A program made the translations under genes and the position numbers. DNA of 64,000 nucleotides from Pseudomonas fontis (GTDB lineage: Bacteria > Pseudomonadota > Gammaproteobacteria > Pseudomonadales > Pseudomonadaceae): contig NZ_JAMDGY010000020.1 in NCBI RefSeq assembly GCF_028656955.1, positions 186,001-250,000 on the forward strand, given 5' to 3'. The notes below the pieces were generated by a model. The model made no database searches and was not told the DNA's origin. It worked only from the letters and a program-made list of their open reading frames with translations. Shown piece by piece: positions 37,839 through 46,317 of the stretch. Every line of letters begins with the position of its first letter. Position 1 is the stretch's first letter.

Positions 37839-39044
37839 TCAGGCGACGATCAGGGTCGCCGGGTCTGCAGCGGCCCAGGCCGCTGTACGGTCAGCTGCCG
37901 GCGGGTAGATCCAGACGCCGTTGATCTGCGACTTGAGCTGCTTGCCCTCTTCGCGCACCAGCTTGATCTGGCGATCCCAACCCTCGGTGTACACCGCGCC
38001 CCAGGCGCCAAGGTCCAGGCAGGTGACGTACTTGAGCTGGCGATAGGTCAGCAGCTCCAGCCCCAGCATCTGCGCGACCACGTTATGCCCGGCATAGCGA
38101 CCCAGCGATAGTGCATGCTGGCAGGTCATCAGCGCATGGTTGCCCAGCTCATCCGTGGCGGCATAGGCAACATCGCCGGTGGCAAAGATGTCGTCCTGGC
38201 CAATGACTTTCAAACTGCCCTCTACATGCAGGCGCCCCAGCGCATCCCGCTCGGCCGGGATCTGCTCAGTCAGCGTGCTGGCACGTACACCCGTGGTCCA
38301 GATCACCGTGCTTGCTTCAATCCGCTGGCCATCGCCCAAGGTCACGCCACACGCATCGACCGATGCGACAGTGGCTTGCAGACGCCAGCTTACGCCCAGT
38401 TCATCACTGGCGGCGGCGATGGTCTCGCCCATCTCGCGGCCCATGGATGCGCCGACGTATTCTGCTCGGTCTACGATGATCACCTCGACCTGCGCGTCGT
38501 CGCCAAGTACTGCGCGCAGGCGGGCAGGCATCTCGGTCGCGGTTTCGATCCCGGTGAAGCCACCACCGGCGACCACGACGGTATTGCGCGCCTTGGAAGG
38601 CGGCAGATCAGCCAACGACTTGAGGTGCGCTTCCAAGCGTGCGGCCTCTTCAATCTGGTCAACATCGAACGCGTGCTCGACAACCCCTGCCATGCTCGGG
38701 CGGCTCAAGCGGCTGCCTGTGGCGAGCACGAGCTTGTCGTAGGTGCGTACGACGGTATTGCCCTGTGCGTCGGTGTACTCGACGCGCTTGCCGGCAACAT
38801 CAATCTGCTGGGCCGCACCCTGGATGAATTCGACACCGACGGCATCGAACAACTCGCCCAGTTGCGCCTTCATCTGTTCAACGTCTGGCTCGTAGAAGCG
38901 CGGACGAATGCGCAGCTCAGCTTGCGGGGCAAGTACGGTCACCTGGATATCGCTGCGCCCGTGCATGTCGAGCAGACGCGTGGCGCTCAATGCACTCCAG
39001 AGGCCACCAAAACCTGCGCCGAGAATCAGAATCTGCTGTTTCAT
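37839..39044 (-). CDS. NAD(P)/FAD-dependent oxidoreductase, NDH-2-like
   Basis: A 401-aa flavoprotein of the type II NADH dehydrogenase/pyridine nucleotide-disulfide family. FAD motif ILILGAGFGGLWSA, second dinucleotide motif VVVAGGGFTGIETATEM, and the FAD C-terminal signature DDIFATGDVAYA. No C-terminal membrane helix is obvious, so it may be a divergent NDH-2 rather than the main respiratory enzyme. The ATG at 39044 has GGAG upstream; a longer frame would cover the operator region. It diverges from an Rrf2-family regulator, which probably controls it. Confidence 0.85.
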   Translation of the reverse strand: MKQQILILGAGFGGLWSALSATRLLDMHGRSDIQVTVLAPQAELRIRPRFYEPDVEQMKAQLGELFDAVGVEFIQGAAQQIDVAGKRVEYTDAQGNTVVRTYDKLVLATGSRLSRPSMAGVVEHAFDVDQIEEAARLEAHLKSLADLPPSKARNTVVVAGGGFTGIETATEMPARLRAVLGDDAQVEVIIVDRAEYVGASMGREMGETIAAASDELGVSWRLQATVASVDACGVTLGDGQRIEASTVIWTTGVRASTLTEQIPAERDALGRLHVEGSLKVIGQDDIFATGDVAYAATDELGNHALMTCQHALSLGRYAGHNVVAQMLGLELLTYRQLKYVTCLDLGAWGAVYTEGWDRQIKLVREEGKQLKSQINGVWIYPPAADRTAAWAAADPATLIVA

Positions 39045-39114
39045 CTTGTTCGCTCCAAAGAAATAGCCTGCGGGAATCGACCTTGAGTCTTGGTAGGTCA
39101 CGTCGACTCGATAT

Positions 39115-39135
39115 CTACGACTATATTGATCGTAG
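39115..39135. promoter_or_regulatory. Candidate Rrf2 operator near the oxidoreductase gene
   Basis: Inverted repeat CTACGA-N9-TCGTAG in the intergenic region, 71 bases upstream of the oxidoreductase start. It shares the (T)ACGACTA/TAGTCG-like sequence with the second site at 39296. Confidence 0.5.
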
Positions 39136-39295
39136 TTTTTCATCGCAAGTGATTTTTGAATTCCAATACGGCCGAAATCGAAGCAACCGCTCTATCTCGC
39201 TATAAATCGGTGGATTATAAGAAATACTGCCGACAGAAGGTCCTAGCGAACACCAACACAACTTTGCTGATAGCTGCCATCCCTGCTAGTATTTG

Positions 39296-39310
39296 CGACT
39301 AATGTAGTCG
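39296..39310. promoter_or_regulatory. Candidate autoregulatory operator of the Rrf2 gene
   Basis: Perfect dyad CGACTA-ATG-TAGTCG ending 10 bases before the regulator start codon and overlapping its Shine-Dalgarno sequence. A bound protein would block expression, as in autoregulated Rrf2 repressors. Confidence 0.55.
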
Positions 39311-39320
39311 GAGATATGTG

Positions 39321-39863
39321 ATGTCACTTTATAGTGCAGGGGTCGAATACGGCATTCATTGCCTGATCTTCCTGGTTGGAGACGGCGGCGAAAGCCGTGA
39401 AGCCAGCGTGCGTGATCTCGCCGACCTGCAAGGGGTGCCACAGGACTACCTGGCGAAGATCTTCACCAAGCTGGCCAAGGCCAAGCTGGTTGCCGCCACT
39501 GAAGGTGTGCGCGGTGGCTTTCGCCTGGCACGGCCTTCAGATGAAATCAGCATCCTGGACATCGTCAATGCCATCGACGGGCAGAAGCTGATTTTTGACT
39601 GTCGGGAAATTCGCGGGCGCTGCGCGATTTTTGAAGGTGCCCCGCCCGCTTGGGCACTGGAAGGCGGTTGTGCTGTGCACGGTGCGATGCTCACCGCACA
39701 GAAACGCATGGAAGAGGCGCTTGCCCAGCAGACGATTCTTGACCTGGCGCGAAAGGTCAGCCGCAAGGCACCTGCTGAGTTCGGCACCCAGATCAATGAC
39801 TGGATGAGTGAACGCCGGGACAAAAAGGCCGGCGCCTCGACCATTCCCGTGCAGGAAATCTGA
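39321..39863 (+). CDS. Rrf2-family transcriptional regulator (180 aa)
   Basis: Winged-helix Rrf2 protein: YSAGVEYGIHCLIFLVGDGG, DLADLQGVPQDYLAKIFTKL and the wing GVRGGFRLARPSDEISILDI. Three cysteines (FDCREIRGRC and GGCAVHG) stand where IscR/NsrR bind an iron-sulfur cluster, though the spacing (C-x6-C-x18-C) differs from IscR. Cluster binding is therefore possible, not shown. The protein is longer than usual by a polar C-terminal tail. Divergent from the NDH-2-like gene with two palindromes between. Confidence 0.9.
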   Translation: MSLYSAGVEYGIHCLIFLVGDGGESREASVRDLADLQGVPQDYLAKIFTKLAKAKLVAATEGVRGGFRLARPSDEISILDIVNAIDGQKLIFDCREIRGRCAIFEGAPPAWALEGGCAVHGAMLTAQKRMEEALAQQTILDLARKVSRKAPAEFGTQINDWMSERRDKKAGASTIPVQEI

Positions 39864-39885
39864 GTAGGTGCGGGCGCGGGTTCGC

Positions 39886-40203
39886 TCAAGGACGATGCGT
39901 GACTACTTTCGACAAGCCCACACCCAGCGCCTGCAGCACCTTGAGAATGGTCGACAAGCGTGGGTCGCCATCAGCCGCCAGCGCTCGATAGAGGTTTGGC
40001 CTGGCCAGGCCGGTGGCCTGGGACAACGAGGTCATGCCCCCGCGTGCTTCGGCGACGCGTCTGACGGCCGTCAGAAACGCAGCTTCACCACCTTCCTGAT
40101 CAATCTCTTCAAGCGCCACGCACAGGTACTCGAGGGCAAACGCCTCGTCGGCGCGGAGCATTTCAAGGACGCTGTCTTCATGAGGACGCGTAAGGGTTGT
40201 CAT
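39886..40203 (-). CDS. Antitoxin of a RelE/HigB-type module (HTH, HigA-like)
   Basis: A 105-aa protein with an Xre-type helix-turn-helix (LTAVRRVAEARGGMTSLSQA, TGLARPNLYRALAADGDPRL, STILKVLQALGVGLS), as in addiction-module antidote proteins that neutralise the toxin and repress the operon. Its ATG overlaps the toxin stop as ATGA (40200-40203). Toxin-first order resembles higBA. Confidence 0.87.
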   Translation of the reverse strand: MTTLTRPHEDSVLEMLRADEAFALEYLCVALEEIDQEGGEAAFLTAVRRVAEARGGMTSLSQATGLARPNLYRALAADGDPRLSTILKVLQALGVGLSKVVTHRP

Positions 40204-40520
40204 AGCTTCACCTTCTGATTGTTCCAGAGTGACTTGGCCTGCTCGATATCGATGCACTGCTTGTCTTTAGACCCGCCACCCAGCAGCAGAATCACCCTTC
40301 GCTGGTGAGTCGCGTGGTAGATGCGGTAGCCAGGACCGAAATCGAGCTTCATTTCAAAAACGCCGTCACCCACAGGTTCGGTCACCCCGAAATACCCCTG
40401 CTCGGCCCGGTCCACTCGGCTGGTGATCCGCGCCTTGGTGCGGTTGTCACGCAGGCTGTCGAGCCAGGATTGATAGATATCCACGCCATTGGCAGACAAC
40501 ACGTGAGTGACTTCATACAT
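40200..40520 (-). CDS. RelE/ParE-family toxin (HigB-like)
   Basis: A 106-aa protein. The sequence KARITSRVDRAEQGYFGVTE, VGDGVFEMKLDFGPGYRIYH and LLLGGGSKDKQCIDIEQAK is typical of the addiction-module killer subfamily of RelE/HigB ribonuclease-like toxins. The ATG at 40520 is used; upstream codons are out of character. It lies about 180 bases outside the tRNA-type boundary of the mobile island, so it is probably part of the core side. Confidence 0.87.
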   Translation of the reverse strand: MYEVTHVLSANGVDIYQSWLDSLRDNRTKARITSRVDRAEQGYFGVTEPVGDGVFEMKLDFGPGYRIYHATHQRRVILLLGGGSKDKQCIDIEQAKSLWNNQKVKL

Positions 40521-40695
40521 GCAGGACTGTACCCTAAAAGAGACAAACCATTGATTGAATCTTTCAATCGTCTCGGCATCCCGGCCAAAATCGCCTGAGT
40601 TGCGCTGCATGTATTACGTAAGGATCAAACGGAAGCGTCAATCGAGGGATCGTCAGGAAGTGTTGCCGAAGGAGGGAAGCTGGAGAGGAGAAAAG

Positions 40696-40741
40696 TGGTG
40701 TCCCAGGGCCGGTTCGAACGGCCAACCTTCCCCTTAGGAGG
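40696..40741 (-). other. att site: 3' fragment of tRNA-Arg(CCU)
   Basis: Minus strand from 40741: the CCTCCTAAG anticodon-loop region, a 3' anticodon-stem strand GGGGA, the T-arm GGCCG-TTCGAAC-CGGCC, the 3' acceptor strand CTGGGAC, discriminator A and CCA. The expected 5' half (acceptor GTCCCAG, D-arm, anticodon 5' strand) is missing: the bases upstream do not pair. The break lies at the anticodon loop, the usual crossover point of tyrosine recombinases. The integrase gene starts 154 bases away on the truncated side. Bases 40521-40695 hold no recognisable gene. Confidence 0.85.
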
Positions 40742-40894
40742 CATATGCTTTGGTGAGTCAGCTTGATTCCGATCGCGCCCTGAAACCCCACAAACCTCTG
40801 TTTTTAAAGGACCTATCTATTCTACTTGTGTCTTGAGGTTTCTCCTTGTAGCGTTCTGCATCATGAGAAGTGGGGACCGAAGTGGGGACTAGAA

Positions 40895-42319
40895 TTGGCC
40901 ACCAATACTGCTGACAAAAGCGTGAACGATCAAAAGCTCAAGGGCATGCCGCCAGCATCCAAGTTGACGGAAAGCTTGCCTGGCCGTTCCCGGGGTAGCC
41001 TTTTGTTCAAGCGCAGCCAAAGTGGTGCGATCAGCGCCTACTTCCGCTACCGGCTCAATACAAAGGACACAATGATCTCTCTGGGTCAATATCGCTTGAG
41101 CGCCAGAGCCCCGGGACTGGGGCTGTCTGAACTACGCGACAAAGCGGCAGAGATGGCATTGATTGCGTCCGAGCACGGCGACGTTAAGGCGTACTTGGCG
41201 GCCAGAGCAGCCGCAGAGAAAACACAACGCCAGGCCGTAGTACTCGCGCAGCAGCTTGCGACCCGACAAGGAAGCTTCGAAGAACTGCTAAATGCATACG
41301 TCAAAGATCTGACCGCTCGCGGCAAGGTCAAGGCGAAAGAAGTCGAGCGCCTATTTCAGACACACGTAATCCAGCACCACCCAGATCTGATGACGCGTCC
41401 AGCAAAGTCCGTCACCGGCGAAGACATTCATTTAGTAATGAGCGCGCTACTCGCACGCAAGCCTAAAGGTCGTGGTATCGGTAACAAAGCGAAAACGGCC
41501 AATACTGACATGCGATCAACAGCTGCCAGCGTCCACAGATATCTAAAGGCTGCATTCAGCTATGGCAGCAAGGCACATCTCTCCTTGGATCGAGATGTAA
41601 GCGATTCGAAAATTTTCGACATCGGGGTCAATCCGGCTACCAAGGTCCCTACCCTAGCTAACACCCGCGGTGGCCAGACAGAATCCTTGAATCCAGAGGA
41701 ACTGGGTGAGCTTTTGCGCTACCTGGATACCTTGCCTGTGCGGGAAATGGCGATCTGTAAGGGCCTAATTTATCTAGGTGGTCAACGAATGGAACAGTTG
41801 CTCCGCGTGACCTGGGAGGATACATCCGATGACCTTTTGCACCTTACCGACGGTAAAGGAAAAAAGTCTCAGGCTTGGGATCACCTGCTGCCCCTCACCG
41901 ACCGGGTTAAAGAAATCCTGAAGCCTTTGTTTGAAAGCAAAATCGGACCAGGTCCGTTCTGTATTGGCCGACGCTGCATCCGCCCTGACACTGCAGGTAA
42001 GCGCTTCAGTAATGCCGGAAAAGCTCTGAGTGGAGCTGGTAAGACGCAGTACTTCAGCTACGCGAATGTTCGGGTCAGCACCGAAACATTGATGGCCTCA
42101 CTCGGGATTACTAAAGAAATCCGCAGCTGGCTTTTGTCTCACGGACGCAGCGATGTGCAATCGGTTCACTACGACCGATACAGCTATCTGCCAGAGAAAA
42201 GGGCTGCACTGGAATTATGGGGCAGGTATCTAGACTGCTTGTATGCAGAGAAGGAGTGGGACCAAGGTAAGATTATTTTGCTAAGTCGAAAGCGGCCTCA
42301 GGAGGTCACAAAAAGCTGA
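40895..42319 (+). CDS. Tyrosine recombinase/integrase of the island
   Basis: About 474 aa. An N-terminal DUF4102-like arm-binding region (SLLFKRSQSGAISAYFRYRL, TMISLGQYRLSARAPGLGLS), a central SAM-like domain, and a C-terminal catalytic domain. Visible catalytic residues: Arg in IYLGGQRMEQLLRVTWED, the box-II Arg in SYANVRVSTETLMASLGI, His in WLLSHGRSD and the Tyr nucleophile in VHYDRYSYLPEKR. The box-II His is replaced (ANVR instead of HxxR), typical of divergent island integrases. The start is uncertain: TTG 40895 (GGGGA upstream) is chosen over TTG 40826, GTG 40922 and ATG 40946. It adjoins the tRNA fragment. Confidence 0.88.
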   Translation: MATNTADKSVNDQKLKGMPPASKLTESLPGRSRGSLLFKRSQSGAISAYFRYRLNTKDTMISLGQYRLSARAPGLGLSELRDKAAEMALIASEHGDVKAYLAARAAAEKTQRQAVVLAQQLATRQGSFEELLNAYVKDLTARGKVKAKEVERLFQTHVIQHHPDLMTRPAKSVTGEDIHLVMSALLARKPKGRGIGNKAKTANTDMRSTAASVHRYLKAAFSYGSKAHLSLDRDVSDSKIFDIGVNPATKVPTLANTRGGQTESLNPEELGELLRYLDTLPVREMAICKGLIYLGGQRMEQLLRVTWEDTSDDLLHLTDGKGKKSQAWDHLLPLTDRVKEILKPLFESKIGPGPFCIGRRCIRPDTAGKRFSNAGKALSGAGKTQYFSYANVRVSTETLMASLGITKEIRSWLLSHGRSDVQSVHYDRYSYLPEKRAALELWGRYLDCLYAEKEWDQGKIILLSRKRPQEVTKS

Positions 42320-42358
42320 GCTTGGTTGCACAAAGGAGGTAGGCGGTCGGTCGTCTCC

Positions 42359-42697
42359 CTAACGGCCATTCTCATGGACGTGACAATAAAGGCCTTGCAG
42401 AGCTACCCACTTATAAGGTGAATCGACGAGCGATCCACCGGTTACAATCGCCTTGCAGGGTTCACCACGAACCGTATAACCAGAACAAACTACTGCATAT
42501 TTGCTGTCATGCCAGAGCCGGTACTGGCGCGGGGTCACTCCATAGCGCGCCCCCCAAAATGCGTCGGGATCTGCGCAGTAGCGCACTACATCCGCAGCCT
42601 CAATTTCAGCCATCACCTCACCGCTTGGGCTGACATGTTTCACCGTGAAACCTACACCTGCGTCGGCGAGCTGACGAATGCATGTCTCAAGATCCAT
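42359..42697 (-). CDS. Hypothetical protein (112 aa)
   Basis: Not recognised. MDLETCIRQLADAGVGFTVK begins a compact soluble protein with no signal or membrane segment. Four of its five cysteines lie in CADPDAF, VVCSGY, GEPCKAIV and GLYCHVHENG and could bind metal (the last includes two His). Good Shine-Dalgarno (GGAGAGG). It is 15 bases downstream of the 134-aa gene, so they form a two-gene unit. Convergent with the integrase. Confidence 0.65.
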   Translation of the reverse strand: MDLETCIRQLADAGVGFTVKHVSPSGEVMAEIEAADVVRYCADPDAFWGARYGVTPRQYRLWHDSKYAVVCSGYTVRGEPCKAIVTGGSLVDSPYKWVALQGLYCHVHENGR

Positions 42698-42712
42698 AAA
42701 ACCTCTCCATAG

Positions 42713-43117
42713 CTAGTCAATGCTAACCAATTTCATGGCATTTCTGCGATCGATAACGCTTCTCTCACCAGCCTCCTCGCGCAGCAACCTTGCATTCAGG
42801 GCTGACTGAATCGCTCCATGAGCATCACCATTAGCACTTTGCTTAACAGCCTGCCATTCGAGAGCCTCAATTGCCACCTTTAGCACCTCCGCTTTTGAAG
42901 GTTTACTACGCTTCGTCGACTCGCGGGCTGCAATGACAGCGCGGTGACGCTCGACTACGACGCGAGCTTCATTCGATGAAGCACGGAGTACTGCGCGGGC
43001 GGCGGTTAAACGGCCATCCTCGTATGCAGCCTCATGCTCTTCGAGACAGTCATGTAACGATTCGACCGCAGCTAACAGACTGATCAGAGCATTCATTGGG
43101 TCGGATATTTTACCCAT
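42713..43117 (-). CDS. Hypothetical protein (134 aa)
   Basis: Not recognised. An all-helical, Ala/Glu/Arg-rich soluble protein: MNALISLLAAVESLHDCLEE, ARAVLRASSNEARVVVERHR and KAEVLKVAIEALEWQAVKQS, with likely coiled-coil character. Precedes the 112-aa gene. Confidence 0.6.
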   Translation of the reverse strand: MGKISDPMNALISLLAAVESLHDCLEEHEAAYEDGRLTAARAVLRASSNEARVVVERHRAVIAARESTKRSKPSKAEVLKVAIEALEWQAVKQSANGDAHGAIQSALNARLLREEAGERSVIDRRNAMKLVSID

Positions 43118-43172
43118 ACCTTCGTTCCCTCGATTTCGCGGACGCGAAAATGCACGTCCCTTTACTAGGTCC

Positions 43173-43190
43173 GCCCCGACATGTCGGGGC
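43173..43190. terminator. Palindromic stem GCCCCGACATGTCGGGGC
   Basis: Perfect 18-base palindrome 13 bases beyond the lipoprotein gene stop. It can form a hairpin, but no T-run follows on either strand, so it may be a weak terminator or a protein-binding site. Confidence 0.45.
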
Positions 43191-43202
43191 TGCTCTCGTC
43201 AT

Positions 43203-43793
43203 TTAAAATACCGCAACGTCGGTTGTATCCCTCACTTTCAACCGCCCTTCGCATGACCTGGTATCCATGTTCGACACGCCTGGCGGAGAGACACATAACG
43301 TAAAGTTCACTCCATAAGGGAGTTCGATGTGCCGAACTTCGCCATAGGGAACCTCCGCAGTACGCGAAACCGCGCCCTTATCGTTGATGATCTCAGGCAC
43401 GGAAAGCTTTTCAATATAGGTGTTTCCTGGCCACTGTCGGCGCCCCTCAGCACCAACCTGGTAGCTAAGGTCGACTCGAAGCTTCGCAACTGTATCGCCG
43501 ACCGAAAGTATCTGGATCTGGCTGACCAGGTTCACAATACCCAACGCACATGCCGATTTCTGGGCATTGCATTGCCGTACTTCAAGAGGCTGGTATCGAT
43601 AACCGTCTGCGGCGCCAGCAATGCCGTAAAGCACATTGCCTGCCCCAGTCCCCATACCGGGATAGCCGGAAAGATCGGTCGTTCCAGCATAATAGTCGAC
43701 GACAACAGGCCCTTTATCGGCGCCTCCCCAGTTAGTGCAACCAGTGAGCGTGGCCATAGCCAGCACCACACTACAACCAACAAACGAACGCAT
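43203..43793 (-). CDS. Putative lipoprotein (196 aa)
   Basis: The N-terminus MRSFVGCSVVLAMATLTGC is a lipoprotein signal with lipobox LTGC (lipidated Cys at residue 19). The mature part contains NVLYGIAGAADGYRYQPLEV, four further cysteines that could pair (two in QCNAQKSACAL, then TLCV and SCEG) and beta-rich sequence near YQVGAEGRRQWPGNTYIEKL. Residue +2 is Thr, so outer-membrane sorting is expected. Function unknown; island cargo. Confidence 0.7.
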   Translation of the reverse strand: MRSFVGCSVVLAMATLTGCTNWGGADKGPVVVDYYAGTTDLSGYPGMGTGAGNVLYGIAGAADGYRYQPLEVRQCNAQKSACALGIVNLVSQIQILSVGDTVAKLRVDLSYQVGAEGRRQWPGNTYIEKLSVPEIINDKGAVSRTAEVPYGEVRHIELPYGVNFTLCVSPPGVSNMDTRSCEGRLKVRDTTDVAVF

Positions 43794-43931
43794 GCAGTTC
43801 TCTTATAAAAATGGGATCAACAACACTCGAAACGCTCAAGCGTCAACCTGAACGCATACTACCAGCGAGGTTGACGCCCGTGCGTGCGCTATCGAAAGCG
43901 ATGTCGTCCGAGTGCGGGCAGCGCGACGTCA

Positions 43932-45164
43932 CTATTGACCCGCAGAACCCATTTCAAGCAGGTATTCAGCGTATTCGACGAGCGATCGCTGTTTCACCTC
44001 ATGATTGACGTAGTCGACCAGAAAAAACACCGGAAACGGCAGGTGAGGCGCTGGCGCATCCAACGCCAAGGATATGCTTTGAGCAGCACCGTACAGCTTC
44101 GCTACCATGATGATTGCTGCTCGTCCTCCGGGCTGGTTGACTTTACTGAGAAAGAACACGTGATGATTGTCAGGAGCAGCGTTGAGTATCGCCGTTATCG
44201 TAGCGTCCTCCACGATGTGGCCACCCAAGCGAGGACTCCCCGTAAGTATGCTGCCCTTGACCTGCCGAAAACCAGGATCAGTCACATAATCTCGTCCCAA
44301 GTAATAGGCCAGCAGATTTATGCCAATCTTCGCGATCACTCGCTCGACCACACCGATGGTCACGGTCATCCCCACCGATACGATGGGGTTTTCGATGTCC
44401 TTCGTGACCTGGACATCGAAGGAAAATTGCTCGACGGCGCAAGCAAAGAAATTGAGGGCGTCCTCGATCCTTGTACTTGAAGTCTTGAGCACGATCTCCC
44501 CATTTAGGTTCTTGAAGATCGTCGCAGCTGGGGTCACGTCTCCTGTGCGAGCCTCATCGGAACGCTCCAGCCAAAGGCCGCCACGCGGAGGCTTGGCTTG
44601 AAAGCTTGACCCATCCGCCAGAGTGAAGGTCTTGCTGGAGCGAAGCATGGTGATGGCTTCATACCTCAGTTCATGCTCTAGCCCCCACTTCCGAATGCAA
44701 ATAACTTGTGTGCCCTGGAGCAAGCTCGACAGAGACTTAACGAAACTGCGCAGCTCGTCCAAGCTTGCAGCGCTGGACTCAAATTCCTTCTCGCCAATCA
44801 TTTTTATTTGCGGCAGGACAATCGGTTTAGCGTGCGGCCCAAAGTCGACTTCATCCGGGTACCCCGATGCATTAGCCATCTGTTTGTGCTGGGCCTGGAT
44901 ACCTGGCACCGAGGTGTGCTTTCCCCGCTTACGGCCATGCGGCTGCAAAAAAGCGCGACCGACGGCAATCGGTGAGCTCCGCAGCACCTCTCGCTCCAAA
45001 CAACCAAAGACGTCTGTATTGCAGCGCCGGCACACCATATCACCCAGCAGGAAGCGATCGTCATCCGCTCCCAGCCCCGCACTAATGACATGCTCGTCAG
45101 AGAAAGGGCCTGGGCCATCACAGTAGATGCACAACGATGTCGGGGTTGTCGACTGGCTGGTCAA
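43932..45164 (-). CDS. HNH-type zinc-site protein of unknown function (about 410 aa)
   Basis: The N-terminus has CIYCDGPGPFSDEHVISAGL and then DMVCRRCNTDVFGCLEREVL. That is the CxxC ... EH ... CxxCN arrangement of HNH-type (HNH_5-like) nuclease domains. The remaining 350 residues have no motif I know (FVKSLSSLLQGTQVICIRKW, ILTGSPRLGGHIVEDATITA). The start is uncertain: TTG 45164 with AGGAA at good spacing is used; GTG 45215 is an alternative. An ATG at 45353 would overlap the neighbour by 120 bases. The catalytic His-Asn pair is not clear beyond EH and CN, so nuclease activity is only a suggestion. Directly downstream of the 283-aa gene. Confidence 0.6.
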   Translation of the reverse strand: MTSQSTTPTSLCIYCDGPGPFSDEHVISAGLGADDDRFLLGDMVCRRCNTDVFGCLEREVLRSSPIAVGRAFLQPHGRKRGKHTSVPGIQAQHKQMANASGYPDEVDFGPHAKPIVLPQIKMIGEKEFESSAASLDELRSFVKSLSSLLQGTQVICIRKWGLEHELRYEAITMLRSSKTFTLADGSSFQAKPPRGGLWLERSDEARTGDVTPAATIFKNLNGEIVLKTSSTRIEDALNFFACAVEQFSFDVQVTKDIENPIVSVGMTVTIGVVERVIAKIGINLLAYYLGRDYVTDPGFRQVKGSILTGSPRLGGHIVEDATITAILNAAPDNHHVFFLSKVNQPGGRAAIIMVAKLYGAAQSISLALDAPAPHLPFPVFFLVDYVNHEVKQRSLVEYAEYLLEMGSAGQ

Positions 45165-45231
45165 GGGAGTGATTCCTGCAATGCAGCGTATGGGAGGGAC
45201 GCTTTGCGTATACACACGGAAAGACTCAACT

Positions 45232-46083
45232 CTAAACCGGTGGAGTGACTGAGGAGAACATCGGCCCGGTGTAGTTAATTGGCTCGCCGTTGATTTCATC
45301 AACCATTCGGTTTTTGGCATCCATCCAGTCTTGGAATACATAGACGCGCTCATTGATTAGAGGATGATTTTCGGCAGATGCGGCAGCGAGAAATGCAATC
45401 GCCTGACCCACTTCAACACAGACCAACAACCCTAGGTTGACGTGCCAGCTGTTCCGCCCATAAACCCCCGTCAACGAAAAGCCATGCATCTCTTCCCCGA
45501 TCGGTCCGGTGTCCTCCAGGTGATCTACTACGGATTTCCGATTGGGGTGTGCGCCGAAGTCTATCGAAGCGTCATAATGCGCCTGAACGTACTCCGCCAT
45601 CACAGGATCAAGCGCTTTGAGCCCTTTAACTGACTTCGCGACCGTGAAAGTGTCCCGGCAAGCCTTATGAGCTTTTTCAGAATCATGTCGATGAAACCAA
45701 ATATCGGCCTTGCCCCCATCACAGGCTATGAGGAATGCATAGCAGGCTGACTCTAAAGCTGTGCGGGCAATCGGAAAGGTCGACACAACATGCCCCGACA
45801 TCGCCTGCCGGACCGCGCTTAGCAACATCGTATAGGCATTCATCACCAGCAGGCCCGCCGTAGGGTTGGCCTCAAAGTCGTGAGCAAAGATCTCCTGCTG
45901 AAAGATCTCGTCCATCTGCTCGACCAAGAACATCAGTTGAGGCGGCTCGGTTGCGTGATCCTGAGCGTTCTCGAAGGTCGCTATCAGGTAGTCCTGCAGG
46001 GTTCCAGCGTTGATTTTCACCGTGCTCAGTCCATGTACGTTTAATCGGAGAGATGTGAATAAACGTACACGAAGTATCGTCAT
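45232..46083 (-). CDS. Hypothetical helical protein (283 aa)
   Basis: Not firmly recognised. Helical soluble protein with MNAYTMLLSAVRQAMSGHVV, FPIARTALESACYAFLIACD, WFHRHDSEKAHKACRDTFTV and a His/Arg pair before the end. The 'ALE.A.yA' segment resembles DUF5677-like helical proteins, but I cannot confirm this. The ATG at 46083 has a poor Shine-Dalgarno; GTG 46020 (MKINAGTLQDY) is a likely alternative. It forms a pair with the HNH-type gene 67 bases downstream. Confidence 0.6.
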   Translation of the reverse strand: MTILRVRLFTSLRLNVHGLSTVKINAGTLQDYLIATFENAQDHATEPPQLMFLVEQMDEIFQQEIFAHDFEANPTAGLLVMNAYTMLLSAVRQAMSGHVVSTFPIARTALESACYAFLIACDGGKADIWFHRHDSEKAHKACRDTFTVAKSVKGLKALDPVMAEYVQAHYDASIDFGAHPNRKSVVDHLEDTGPIGEEMHGFSLTGVYGRNSWHVNLGLLVCVEVGQAIAFLAAASAENHPLINERVYVFQDWMDAKNRMVDEINGEPINYTGPMFSSVTPPV

Positions 46084-46317
46084 ACGGGGTTGGTTTTCTC
46101 GGCGAGCGTGACGAGCAGTCGGGCATCATGGAGATGCGTGGTGGGTAGTGCTGCACCGGCGGGGACAGCATTGAGGTCGATGCTCAGTTGTCCGGGGCTC
46201 GATCATACTTTATTCGGTATCCCCTCCGGCCAGGCACTGGAGCAGAGCCGGTCATGATCTGCGTCGGTAAACCATGGCCGCCCCTAAGGTAAGGCGACCA
46301 TGCCGTAAATCCAACGC

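Noticed and set aside
40696..40790. Complete tRNA-Arg gene on the minus strand
   Set aside because: The 5' acceptor strand, D-arm and 5' anticodon strand are absent: the bases upstream of the anticodon loop do not pair with CTGGGAC or GGGGA. Only the 3' half is present.
43884..44480. 198-codon plus-strand frame opposite the HNH-type gene
   Set aside because: Antisense to the more convincing minus-strand frame with zinc-site motifs, and it lacks a start signal.
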